From Scortum barcoo (Eukaryota; Chordata; Actinopteri; Centrarchiformes; Terapontidae): DNA of 64,000 nucleotides. Where the stretch lies: NCBI GenBank assembly GCA_023238725.1, contig CM041553.1, positions 7,029,001 to 7,093,000 of the forward strand, read 5' to 3'. Made by a program: the position numbers and the translations under genes. Positions 25,601-38,000 of the stretch are shown piece by piece. Every line of letters begins with the position of its first letter. Position 1 is the first letter of the stretch. The notes beneath the pieces are model-generated. The model had not been told where the DNA came from, searched no databases, and saw nothing but the letters and a program-made list of their open reading frames with translations.

Positions 25601-27830
25601 AAAGGACATACCGTCACGGCCAAGCACGGCGGTGGCACCAGCTATATGTTGAATTCAATATGTGGACGAGGACATCCGAGGCAAGGTCAGAGGGGAACGG
25701 TTTAGGATTAAAAGCAAACAAAACTGGATGAAGAAAGGCTCTTAGTGCTGAACTGACACCGGCCTCAGTTCACGCCCTAATCTCTGTTTAATTCCCAATT
25801 TCTGCCCAGGTGTGTTTCACCAGATTGGCTCAGACAGAGCGTGACCTCTTGCTTGATGACCGCGCAGCAACACCAGATTCACAAGTTCAAAAAGGAATAA
25901 ACAGAGTGTGGAATAACAGGCAGTTGTGTCAGAAATGCAGCTTTGTGGGCTTCAGTGTCACCAGCTGGTGTTCTGGCAGGGCCGCTCAACATCTGCTCCG
26001 TGTCATATTGAATCACAGGTACTCTGCATTGAATTACAATGAGTCCAACAGAGAGATTGTGTTATGATAGTCGGACCTTAAAACACACTGTGAGATGTAA
26101 TGAGAGGCAGCGTCAATTCAACAAACAGGACGTCAGAAATGACCCCTGACACGTCACATTCCCGCAGACGCGATGTTTCCGCCCCCCCGTCATCTGTCGA
26201 GCGGAGCGTGTCGCCGGATTTGTTGTAAGTGGAACTCTTTAATCAGGTAGAAGGAGGGTGGCAACAGCTGTTTTGAGGAAAAACTCATCAAGGCCCCTGT
26301 TGCATAATCCTTATTAACTCAAGCTGTCTCAGCCCCCCCTCCATCGTACAGCCACTTGATGAGATAGACATGTGCTAGCAATTCCTGCTCGAATAATCTC
26401 AATGTGTGGCTCATCTCTGGCCTCCAGCATCATAAATAATGTGTTTTATTAGCACGGGCTCAAATGTTTAATTGAGTTTGGAGGTGGCTCCTGAAATGAT
26501 TCCTCATCAGGTTGCAGTGATCTGACCAGAGAGGACTAATCTGGCCCGATTACACCCTTGACCTTTTCATGACCACGACACAACCCCATCTGACAACCAT
26601 GTTACCTTTGCAACTCATCTTCCCCGTTAAGCCCCTTGTTATTAATTGACTATACTCCGATGTGATCACATTCTTTTTCCATTTCCCCAAGTGAAGAAAT
26701 GAAGCTCACAGATCATCCTCTGCTCTCTCTTCCATTTGGCTTAAGCTTTAGCAATCACATCCTGCCCCTATCAAGAGCTGCACAGCCACCCACTTAAACC
26801 CAGAGTACAATACTGGACCCGGAGTGCGATTCTCCCCCTTCTGAAGCTCCCATGCCCTCCCATTTGCTCTGCATTTCATGCCAGATAAGAACAGATAAAG
26901 CAATTTCACCAGATTCCCGCAATATGATAAGTAAACTGATAGAAATGGAAGGCGATTATCCTGAAATTGTCATGACATGGAACAACTTAGAAAGAGCGAC
27001 TAATCTCCATTTGAATTGAGTGCTCCAGTTGAACTGACAGATTTTCAGAGACGGACATTTGTTTGGCTAAAGTATTGTGTTTTCCTCCATCAGTGGTGAG
27101 CATGTGGTGATGGGGATGATGGCAAACTGTGACGATGATTATCTATTCTGTAACAATCAAAAATAAAGGTAGTGAAATGGAGTGAGTGAAATGTGGGGGG
27201 AAATGCATTTTTAGATATCATATATCTAAAAAATATCCCCTAACACAGCTGTGTTGTTTTTAGTATAATTTCAAATCAATCTTAACAATAAAAGGGTTTT
27301 ATTTATTTTTTTTATAATAAAATACTGTTATCATCATTTGCTCATCCAGTTTCACTGGACTGTCCACTGAAGTGAACACAAAGATCCCAACAATATCTAC
27401 ATCAGAATAAAAAGTAGAAATAACTTTTGGCACTGGCACTCAGACATGGATGAGGTATAAAGTCACTCTAGCTGAGCAGACTCACACACACACACAGACA
27501 CACACACCTTCTCCTCTTACTTTCATCGTGGATGTGTTCTCCTCGCAGGAGAACCAGATCCCGGTGTGGAACTGGCGGAACAGGAACCTGTCGTCCCCGG
27601 TCTCCCAGCTGTAGACCACCTTGTTGGGGTCCGTCTCGTTCACCCCGTATGCACTGGTGCGTCGATGCACTGGTGCGTCCGCAGCTTGCTGCACTTGGGC
27701 TTGGGCACCCTCTGGGTGCCCACGCACCAGTAGGTCGTGATGAAGGCGGTGATGGAGAAGAAGAGGGCGAAGAAGTTGAGGGTAACCGACAGGAGGGTCC
27801 GGCACCTGGCACCCTGCGACTCGTCTTCAT
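22619..27830 (-). CDS. gsg1l: Germ cell-specific gene 1-like protein (gsg1l), 5 coding exons, first exon disrupted
   Basis: Exons in transcription order: 27521-27830, 25536-25583, 24301-24453, 23554-23665, 22619-22913, totalling 918 nt (305 aa as written). GSG1L is a four-TM claudin-fold protein known as an AMPA-receptor auxiliary subunit. Family evidence includes [47 protein letters not shown] and SFTCCMGASVTTLNSYTKTV, which cover TM2-TM4 almost unchanged from mammals. The C-terminus (ending LGEEQC) differs from the human form I recall. The start codon opens MKTSRR as in mammals. Inside exon 1, however, the conserved TM1 and first-loop segments lie in two other frames, because three short duplications of 8, 11 and 2 nt are present. 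The ATG frame nevertheless stays open and joins exon 2 in phase, so the predicted N-terminus is scrambled. An assembly error is the most likely cause. GSG1L2 is a less likely identity. Confidence 0.88.
25584..27520 (-). other. gsg1l: gsg1l intron 1
   Basis: A 1.9-kb intron between the first exon and a 48-nt second exon. A short CA tract at about 27482-27507 lies next to the exon 1 donor (GTAAGA). I see nothing else recognisable. Open frames here on both strands have no family resemblance. Confidence 0.6.
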
Positions 27831-28130
27831 TGTCCGTGCGGGGGGGGACGCTGCGGCGGCGCGCGGGGGGGCGAAAAGTTCATGTGCGCGAGGCGGAGAG
27901 GACGCGCGAGGACCCGGCTGACTCCCGGACACACCTGGACAGGTGCGGCTCCCATCAGGCGCACGGCAGGATCCCCGAGGAGGCGCGGGGAGACGGACAG
28001 CCTCTCCACACTGAGCCCAGCTGTGAGCCGCAGGGTCACACGTCCATCGTCACACTTGATGTCCTCTCTCTCTTTCCACCCACAAGACACCTCTTCCGCG
28101 CGCGCTGCCCCGCGAGCTCCCGGCCTATAG
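27831..28130 (-). promoter_or_regulatory. gsg1l: gsg1l 5' UTR / GC-rich promoter region
   Basis: Strongly GC- and CpG-rich sequence immediately upstream of the gsg1l ATG, including G/C homopolymer runs near 27841-27875. This is the usual setting of a CpG-island promoter. A minus-strand ATG upstream of the start (about 27889) opens a short frame that ends in a TGA overlapping the MKTSRR start codon (ATGA arrangement), so it could be an upstream ORF. No TATA box is evident. Confidence 0.5.
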
Positions 28131-28191
28131 GATGTCACGTTGTCAAAGGATTTGACGATCGCTCGCATCAAGTGTGGGATTTTCTCATGAT

Positions 28192-28216
28192 GCTCTCTCT
28201 CTCTCTCTCTCTCTCA
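28192..28216. repeat. (CT)n microsatellite
   Basis: Uninterrupted CT dinucleotides directly upstream of the GC-rich gsg1l promoter region; on the gsg1l strand this is a GA tract. Confidence 0.85.
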
Positions 28217-29689
28217 ATACGCTGCCTCTCCTCCCTCCATCCCTCACAAACAACTTACGATTATCAGTCTTTTTAAATGAAGTTATCGCTTCAATTAAAA
28301 ATAAAATGTTAAAGATAACATACAGCAAGAGCTGAACAAGAGTTCACTGCAGACTGTCAGAGGTGTCAGAAGCAAATTGTTCAGTGGGGATCATTTAATT
28401 AAGGCCTACTTCATTAAAGATGTTTTAGCTAATTTTCTTTTTATAAGGCTGAGGAACTCACAAGAGACAGGTTGAAAAAAACAGAGCCTAAATCTAAAGT
28501 TTAGCTCCAGCAGGATCCTACATTGCCCATGATGCAAATGGTGACTTTAATAAGACCCTCCATGCCCCCTGAAGGCTCATGTTTTATATCCCTTCATCTT
28601 TCATCTGCAGTTTGTAACACAGGCTTGTCTTACAAAAAAAAAAAAAAAAAAAAAGTGGTCTGGATTACAATCCATGATAAACCTGATGACACCACCAGAT
28701 TGTTTATCCTCCTCCAGAGCTACAGACCATATTATAAAACCATTTTGACAAGTACCTTTTGTGAAGGAAACCCTAAAATCAGCGAAGTTCACAATTAAAT
28801 TCACCTTTGGAAAATAAAGAGCAATGTTTGAAGTCATTTCGGTTTTTAATTTTACATTTTTAAAACATTTTACCAAAGCATTTTGAATATCAATTGTAAT
28901 TGCTTTCTCAAATGTAGAAATCATGTCCATGTAATGCATGTAAATTGTGTGATGTTTTAGGCTCCTCTGCACATGTCTCCCTTGAGAAAGAGGTGTTAAT
29001 GCCTGTTTAAATAAAGGATTAGCTAACTAACTCACTAACACAATGCAAGGGCTCATATTGTGGAGGGGAAACACATCAAAGTCTGTTTTTTAGCTGTTGG
29101 GGAGAGCTGCTGCTTATCTGAATAAAGTTGCATAAAGCCTCTTGTGGTACCGGAGAGAGCTGTGTGAAGTTTGAGAAATTGCCTTAAGTTACGCAACTAA
29201 ATGCAAAATCAGTTGGAACTGAACCAAGAGGTATAATACAGTCACTGGCTGGAGATGAGATGAAGTTTGAAAATGAAAAAAAAAATCTGGGTGTGTCGAG
29301 TTAGAAATAAGTGAACTTACCAGATCTCTGTAGCCCCTTCCTCATCTCTGCGCGAGGCTACATTGGCCAACACCATCATAAAAACCTACCTTAACCTTCC
29401 TTAAAAAAACTGCTCACTGTGAGTCTGACATTGTTGGAGGAGTGCAATGCCAAATTCTGCAGCATCAGTGAATGTTGATCTAGTCCAGTCTTGATCATAC
29501 ATCTTTTTTTTCCCCGGGATATGTCCCATATAAGGACATATATTTGTGAACATAACTAACCTAAAGCAAAGGGAACAGTCTACTGCCTAAACTACTCTAC
29601 TGACTTTAAACGCTGGAAGTTTTGTTTGAGCTTACATGGTATGTTTTGACTTTAAGTTAATTCAACGCTATGATAACTATTGTTACTTT

Positions 29690-30050
29690 TTATTTAACAG
29701 GGACAATGCACAATGCATGTACAGCACCAAATGTAGCTGTGGTCCCTGAACAGAGGCCATGAATAATGCGCAGGCTGACAGAGTAGCATCTAACAGTCAG
29801 TTTTAGTGAATTAGAGCTTTACCTCTCATGCGTTCATTTTTCTTCATCATCCAGAATGTCCAAAATGTGCACAACAAAACCATATTTACCACTGGGTAAA
29901 AAATATATTGCAACTAAACTCCTGCTAGTCCTTGAAGTTGTGTTTTGGCATTGTTTTGGGCCTGTGTGTCTGTAAATAAGGAAAAAATAACAATGCAGTG
30001 AATATAATGAATTTCCCCAAGGGGACAAATAAAGTGCTCATTATTTTCAT
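29690..30050 (+). mobile_element. Degenerate interspersed repeat with AATAAAG-type tail
   Basis: A TTTATTTAACAGGGACAATGC motif at the left and GAATTTCCCCAAGGGGACAA followed by ATAAAGTGCT at the right resemble common fish retroposon ends. A similar tail occurs at 53795-53830. The family is not identified and the left boundary is approximate. Confidence 0.4.
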
Positions 30051-33000
30051 TTGTCCTTGCCCTCACTTGTGGGAGCTGTTATTGTTTTCATCTGTGCTCT
30101 CCTGTTTAGAGGGAGGTCATGGAGAGGATGAGGAGCTGCTGGTGGTCTGCTGAGCTCTGTGCGCTGTGGGGGGGGGCAAAGATGACTCCACAAGACAGAG
30201 AGCCTGCAGAGGATGTCTATAATCTATAATCTGAACTGCACAAGAGCACGGAGGCAACACAAAAGTTGGCATTTCAGAGACGTTTCCCATGAGTGCCGTG
30301 ATTCCTCTCTGTGAGAATGAGCTAAAAATACAAATCGCCTGAGCTTCTGCACAAACAGTGTTTACAACCCCGGAGCAAATGAGGCCAGATAGGCCTGACA
30401 TCTCTGTTACCTCAGCAGCTTGCCTCTGTGTTCAGCCCTGGAGGCTAAGCCGCGCTTCAACATGACTCTGAAAACTGATAAATCAGGCCAAGGCTCTCCA
30501 CCAAAGTGCCCTAAATACTGTTGAACAAGCTGCTGGCGATACTGTGGGTAATTACCACCTTGGCGTGGTTTTGTATGTGAAGGTGATCAAGGGGTGAGGG
30601 GTGCATTTGCTGTTGCAATTACACAGTATTAAACCTCCCTCTTCTCATGGCACTTGCTCTGTATTATTCAGGCTTACCTGCACAAAACCTGAATTTAACT
30701 GCCCTGCTAATGGTTGAAAATGTTCCAGGAGGCGACGCACTGAAATACTGTTGGCTAAGTCATGACTTCTACACATCTCAAAGCTTCAAAGGGCGCTGCG
30801 TGTCCCTAAATCACCCAGTGGTTCGTGCCAACAGCTGACAAGAGTTTTACTGAATATCAGCGGCATATTGGGAGTCAGGGTACGTGGCTACAGTCTGGTA
30901 AACAGTGCTCATGACGTCCGCGTGGCTGCTGATAGGCCGTCTCCTGAGTTTGTGGCAATAACAAGAAGTTAATCCCTGCTCTCCAGTTAAGACATTCAAA
31001 GTCCTCGGCTGCACTGTGAAGGAAAGGAACGTTCACCCACATGCACTGAAAGCCTATAGCAGGAAGAATAATTCATTTTGCCACATTTCAGAAGAGGCAC
31101 TTCTATTCCTTTGTCTTTACAGTACGCACAACGCGAAGATACATCTAAAATGAACCTCAGACTCAGAAGTGTGGGGCAGCACACATGACTGCTGTTTGCT
31201 CACAGACTAAATCTTGGAGCATTGTAATCTTTAGATCGTCATTTGCTAAAAAACAACAAAAACAAACAATGAAATAATGAAAAACAGGATTGAATGAAAG
31301 AAAATAATCTTTTCTGGCACTTCTGGACCTCTGTGTTGCATTATGGTAAGTACAGAAGATACCCTAGATAACCCTGACCCTGATCGTTTTATTTTGAGTT
31401 CACAATCTTGGCTCAGGCTCTCTGACAAAGTTACTGACTCTTTTTTTTAGATCTCTGCCAATAAACTGCAGTCACTGCAGGGTGTCATCGAAACTCTCCG
31501 GCTAAGAATCTGACAATCTGATCATTTCCATCAGTGTAAATTTTATTTTGATATTAGAAACACAGTTAAAAGGCTTTCGACCTACTTACAGAACTCCAGG
31601 GTCAGGCCTTTTCTCTCATGGGACAGTTCTGAAAAAACTTATCACAGTTTCATATAACTATGAAGTTACGAACGGAAGGATGTGCTTGCAAACACACAGA
31701 GTATTATCATCAACTCTACAGCTCCTCTTAGCTCTGCGGAGCTTATAGCTCAGCCATTTACGCCCACCTCATGTTGGGATTAGAACAACCTTGGAGAGGA
31801 AATGGGTTTTGATTTGAATAGTCTCTTTTTTTCATTCTTGATACAACTATTTATGTCACTTGTCATGTGACATTCCTTGTGCAACACCATACATTCCTTT
31901 CAGCAGATCTCAAAGTTAGATATCCTCTCTATCTTCTCTATGATAGGCGGCTTTGTGGTTTGAGAGTATGTGGAAAGAACTAGTTCTAATGAAGTGTAAC
32001 TCGATGCTCAAGTTTATCAGGTGGCCATGAAGCCAAAAAAAAAAGCTAATGTCGCTCCATGTCTTGTTGGGTGTGCAAATAAGCACACAACACACAATCA
32101 CCTTGTTTCTGTTCTGCAAAAATGGCCCAAACAATTTGTTACTGCAGGTTTAAAGTCCGACTCTGTAAGCTAAGTAGATATAACACAATCTTCCACTTAG
32201 AAATGAAAACTTAAATTCATCAGCAGTTAATTTTAATTCACAAAGTGATTTTGCTGATACCGTTTTATTAAGAATGACTAGGAGGTCCTGGTGGCTAATA
32301 TTAGTAAATTTTAGCAAACTGCTAGCTAGATAGATAGATACTCTTGCATCAAATAATAGAAATCCAAAAATAGAAATAGCTGCGTCCAATAGAAATAATA
32401 GAAAATAACAGAAAAAAGTTTTTAAATATAAACCACACATTTCTAACTTGGTTTTACCTGTTTCCTTGTTTGTTTATAGAACTGTCTACTTTATAGATAC
32501 AATTCCCATATAACTTCATTTTTAATCATTGTTTTTCTGTTTCAGTCTCTGTTTCAGTACTACTACTCCTGTTTCCTCTCTTCTCTATGTATATTTTTTA
32601 CGGCAATCAATGTAAAGAGTTTAATCGCAGTTTACAGTGATTATTATCTCGTACATCCATGGTAGCAGCCTTCCTGGGATTAAAAAATGTGTCACATATT
32701 CGGGGACATAGTTTTAATATCCATTCAGACTTCAGATTTAGCTCCTGCTATAATCTAAATCACTTAGAGCAACAGATCAACATGCTATGTATAGTATGCA
32801 TCATCTGACTGTAGTGTGGTGTTGTGTCAGTTGTAGTTATATAAACATGCTCTATATTTAACATAACATAACATATTCTATATTTTAAATAAGTTATGTG
32901 GGACAGAGGCCAGAATGGATTTATCGGGCTACTGGACTAGAACTGATCCGTTAGGATTCGACGGGAGATAATAAGAAAACACATTTCCTTACAGCTTTGC

Positions 33001-35079
33001 CTAAGCCTGGGAATCACATGGGCGTTAGCATCATGAATGATCAGTGAAGACAAAAAAATAAATAGCGGGCTGAGAGAAACATTCATTCTTTTGTTCACTG
33101 AACATCGTCGAACATGCACAGCTGCAGTCTTTACAAGGGTCAAGATGGCCAAGCATATAGAGACTAAGAGACTAGAGATTAAAATGAAGACATGAAAATG
33201 TGTGAGGTCATTTCATATCCACGTACAGTATGGCAATAGCATGCAGCTGCGCCCATCTTAACTGAAAGATACATGGACCATTTGGCATTGTGCAAAAGTA
33301 TCCATGTCAAAAAGACATAAAGAGCCACTGCATTGCATCTTTCATTTGGCCTTGAATACCTTGGAGCATATGTGGCTTCAGAGTGCAACACTGTAAGGCC
33401 TAAGCTCTTCATAGACACAGACTTCATTTGTATTTCAGTGACAACTTCTGCTTAAAGCTGCTAAGAGTAGAATTTGCCTCTAAACAGATAGCCCTTAAGG
33501 ATTAGTCTTCATAATCTGCCGTTCACTGATCCTCGAAATCATACTGTCTGGGTGCTCTGAAATCAGCTTACAGTAGTACAGACAGTAGATGGTGTGCGAG
33601 TGGTTTGATGATTGGGATTGCGTGCTGTGCGAGCTTTATGCGCAGTGGAAACGAATGAGAAAAAGACAATTGTTTAGGGAGAGTGTCGCTTCCAATCTGC
33701 ACAAAGAGGACACGTCACCTACTGTTGTGGCAACATGCTGTGTGCCACTCTCTCGCCCAAACTGGCACGCAGGCATTTGCGATCTGTGATGCTAGCCGGT
33801 GTAGTAAAGCCTTCCCTTCTGCTGCACATGAACACACAGACTGCCCAGTGTATGAACTGAGCATCTCTGGTAACCTCTGTGACATCCGTGTGAAAATCTG
33901 GAGCAGGAGTCACTATTTTTTTTTGTTGTTGTTGTTTTGCAGGAAACTTTAACACATGAATTCATCATCTGAGCTCAGTGCTGATCACTGTTGTCCTTTA
34001 ATAGAGTGGACTGCTGTATGTAGAAGCAAGAAAATGGATTTGGACAAATGTGTGAATGGTACGTACATGCCGGTGCAAGGACAGACCACACAGACAGCAT
34101 CAGTTTCCTGCCAGTAGACCTTTATATGAATTGCATTAAGAGTCCAGCCAGGCTCCATATCAAACAACTGTGCCCTTTATACAGTCTCACAGTACATTAA
34201 AGTTTGATTACAAAGATATTTGGGCAGTCATCGGGTGCAAAATACGAGATGGTGAACGAGATGGGATGAGGGGACTACACTATAGGGTGTCCTATGAAGT
34301 TAAAAATAAATGTAAATATTCGTCATTGAAAACAGCGTCAGTCCAAGCAGAGTTGATGTGATTGACTGCCATTCCTCAGAACATTAATCCTCGTTATTCG
34401 GCGGGAATTTTCTTGGAAAACACTTTGGGTATAATCCACGCAGGATTTTATCTTCAATGTCACTGTCAACTGTGATTAACAAGCCATCAATGTGAAGACC
34501 GATTAGCCCTGTGAGCATTTCCTGACCAGCATTAGAGGGTACCATCATAATTTTTTAATGAGAAAATTCTAGTCATGTCATCTTCAGCTATACACAAAGC
34601 AAATACATATAAGCATCCTATTAAACAGCATCGCTGACCAAGTCTGATGCAGTAGATACACATTTTAGGACAAACAAGAAAAAAAGAAAACAAAACAATT
34701 AAATTATTAGTCTAATCATTCTGTATGTCAGGTGATATCAAATATAAAAGAGAAATAGAGAATTTTATATTGCTTACAGACAATCTGGTTCTGGAGCTGT
34801 TTCTCATAAATAACAAGTTAATGAAAATGAGTAAAAATGTCCATTTTTTTCTTATTAGGAATGTGCCATTTCCCCCACATTTTCCCTTTCTTTATACAGC
34901 TTGGAAATGTCACGTATGACTCCAGACTCCAGAGTACAGTAAAATCAAGCAAGCACATACAGTAGACTCTCTGGGTTTGGCTCCTTTATAAAAATCTGGG
35001 GAAATGTTACTGGACCCCTCAACGACATTGGGAATGTCGGATCACTGCTCCTCGTCTCTTCAGCGTGGACCGGAGATGT

Positions 35080-38000
35080 TTACGCCGAGCTGGACACGGC
35101 CAGTTTCTTCAAGTGGTCCATGAAGACCTGCAGGCTGACGTCATCAGTGAGGATTGGGGCTCCTGTCTCCTGTGGACGAGAGTTGTGTTGGTTGAGAGAT
35201 TTACTCACTATAAACACAGATCTTTTCATGACAACTCTGATTCCATGATCAGTTTAATGAGGCACACACATTATCTTATGCAAGACCTTGTTCTTTCTTG
35301 ATAATCTCATTCTCAGATGTAACCGCAGTGTTTGTATACTGACGGTTGCAGTTTAGCTCTTCCTTGACTTGAGCAATAAGAGATTAATGCTATTTTCAGC
35401 TTTCAATCTTCCCCACTTAGAATCAAGAGGTTAGCTAATCCAAGACCTGTGTTTTCTGACAGTGTGACTTTAAATCTTCTGAGCTGTCATCACAGATTGT
35501 TTTTCATCCTTGATACAAATAATCCTGGGGTTGTGACCATTTGGACACTAGTAGGAAATGAGACATTTCTGAAACTTTCATCAATTGTTTTATACTTGGG
35601 GTGTACATAACCGTAGCCCACTAGGAAAGGAAATGAGTGAAAATCAATTCAATAAATTGAAGACTGCTGAAAATATACCTATATATTTAAAAGCTGTAAT
35701 TATATTGGAACTGTGCTGAGAATCTTCAAATTTCAAGCTAACCCTTTCATCTTCAGATATAAAAAGCAGCAAACTGTAGGTTAAAATACTGTACCTGTCC
35801 CCAGGCGTAGAGGTTGTTGTGGGTCTGAGATGGGTTGACCTTGGAGAGCAGGAAGCGAGCCTGAGAGCCTCCATGCTCTGTATCGATGTAGCGCGGCATG
35901 GGGAAGCGCGTCTGCAGGATCTCCTGAGCATCATCCAGTGGAGCCTGCAGCAGCTGTTTGAAGTTCTCGTACTCTGCCATTTCCTGGTAGCCAGCCTTCC
36001 GCCACTGAGCTATGGTCTGGAAATAAAGAGGAAAAACGGCAGTGTTAAGAGAAGTCTGCTGTATCCCCAAATGTCTTGTGATCCTCCAGAAGAAAATTAA
36101 GGACAATAAATGACAGATGGATATTTTTGGAGCTAGACAGGGGTTGATTAAATGTAAATGAACAGATGCATTATTAAATTTTTGGTGCACTGTCTCACCT
36201 CTCCATGGTAAATAACCAGCTGGAAGAAAGTGTCCATCAGCAGGATTCGATCTGGCAGGATACTGCTGCTGTCCAGGAGAACGGGCTGTGAAGAACAGAT
36301 ACATGCAGGACAAAGTTTGAGACAAACACTCCGGCACTGAAACATTTCTCATGAGGATGTTCTGAAGATTCTAGGAGTAGCCAGATGCTCCTCTAACACT
36401 GATGATAAACGGTGTGGAGGGTGTGAGGCTGACCTCTGGTGGTCCATGGAAGGAGTATGAGTAGAGGATGGGCTGGATCATGATCAGGGACTGTGTCAGG
36501 TCCTGCCTGACAAAGTGGTGCCTGTAATAGGACGACTCATCGGGGCTGTTGTTAAACACCTGCAGGAAGGGCGACCGCCGCAGGTGGAACATAAACTGCA
36601 GGTAGAGGAGAGAGGAGAACAAAGTTATTAAACTGAAGAATCAGTGTAATGTAATCAAAAACCTGCCAAAGGATAGAGACTGGACAATTAGATTTAATCA
36701 TTCTTTACAGTGTGTTAAGACATTCATGTGTTTCCACAAGGAGGCAGGTTTACCTGTGGGTAGAGAGACAGAGACTCTGACAGTTTGAAGGATGTAGGAT
36801 CATCTTTATTGAACTGGCCAAACTTCTGACACTGAAAATGAGGGAGACAAAACATTGTTTAAATGCTGAACACGTCATGAAATAAAGCTGGCACATCATA
36901 CAGAGTAATACAATGGATTTAATAACAGAATGACGTTTTACTGTTCTTTATGTAGCACAATCCAAAGAATGACAATTATGCATTGTTCATATCACGCAGG
37001 CAGGGATTATTTTGTGTGTAGGCGTGTTGCTCACCAGGCGGATGAGCTGCCTGTCGAGCCAACGCAGGACATCTGGCCCCTCCTCCGATTCTGCCCTGAA
37101 GACACCCAGGCGGGCCATGAGTACAGCGGCCGCTTCCTGGTCGAACGACGACTCGATGTGCTGAATTTGGGTCTGTGCATCTGCCCAGCTAGGGTGGGAG
37201 CAGAAAGAAAGAAAGGGACAGGGAGGGAGGAGAGAAAGTGCAGGTGAGTGCGGGTGTGGTTTGAATGACGCACATAACACATCTCCTAAAGGCGTCGCCC
37301 CAAATTACAGGAATGTAAACATCCTTTGTTGACGTCTAATATTGATTCTGGCTGTCACTTTCTTGAGAAAGTTCCAGCCTCATCATCATCACTAGCTCAC
37401 ACTTGCAGGTACTTAAAGTGAATATTCATTTTTTTTTTTTTTAAAATAACCTAGCTTGTTAATAATAATACAACTATCCTGGGTTGACATGGAATAAGTG
37501 CTGTTTTAGGGGCAGTCTAAAATGGTCTCTACACCGACAATAAATAAGAGTCTTACTTCCTGGCGATGGTAGAGACTCGGATCCTCCTCTGGGTGTTGGA
37601 GTGCTGGTACTGGGTTACAAACTGGATCACCCCTCGGCCACCCTGGGGGACTGGTGCATTGTGCTACACACAAAAACACACGATAGCGTAAGATTAGAAT
37701 TGTCAGTCACTCCTCTTACTGGCTGAGCAGCACAATGGCCTTTTACTACAAGGGGGGGGGAAGAAACAACACAAAAAGCCATTGTTAAGAGTTTTACTAA
37801 ACAAAGCCTTCATAACAATTATCCTCCTGTTTGATGTGATTGGGGACCGTACTATCATCAGCCTACAGCAATCCAATCAAAGCTCACAACTCAAATAAGT
37901 CAAACTCAAATGTGTTTTATTTTCTTTTTCTTTTTACCTGATTCACGACTTCAAAGTATATTCCCAAAGTGGTGGAGGGATTCAGACTGCACACTTTCCA

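Larger units (their letters stand above)
28131..35079. other. Intergenic region between gsg1l (5' end) and sec23b (3' end)
   Basis: About 7 kb without any supported gene. It contains a (CT)n tract at about 28192-28216, a poly-A run at 28633-28655 and one repeat relic (29690-30050, separate entry). The part nearest 35079 is presumably sec23b 3' UTR; its extent is not determinable. Confidence 0.5.

Noticed and set aside
27468..27932. Long minus-strand frame starting upstream of gsg1l exon 1 that reads through the exon
   Set aside because: It contains the MKTSRR start and joins exon 2, but its middle is Pro/Ser/Arg-rich and unlike any GSG1L. The conserved protein lies in the two other frames. 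I treat it as the by-product of the three microduplications, not as a real novel N-terminus.
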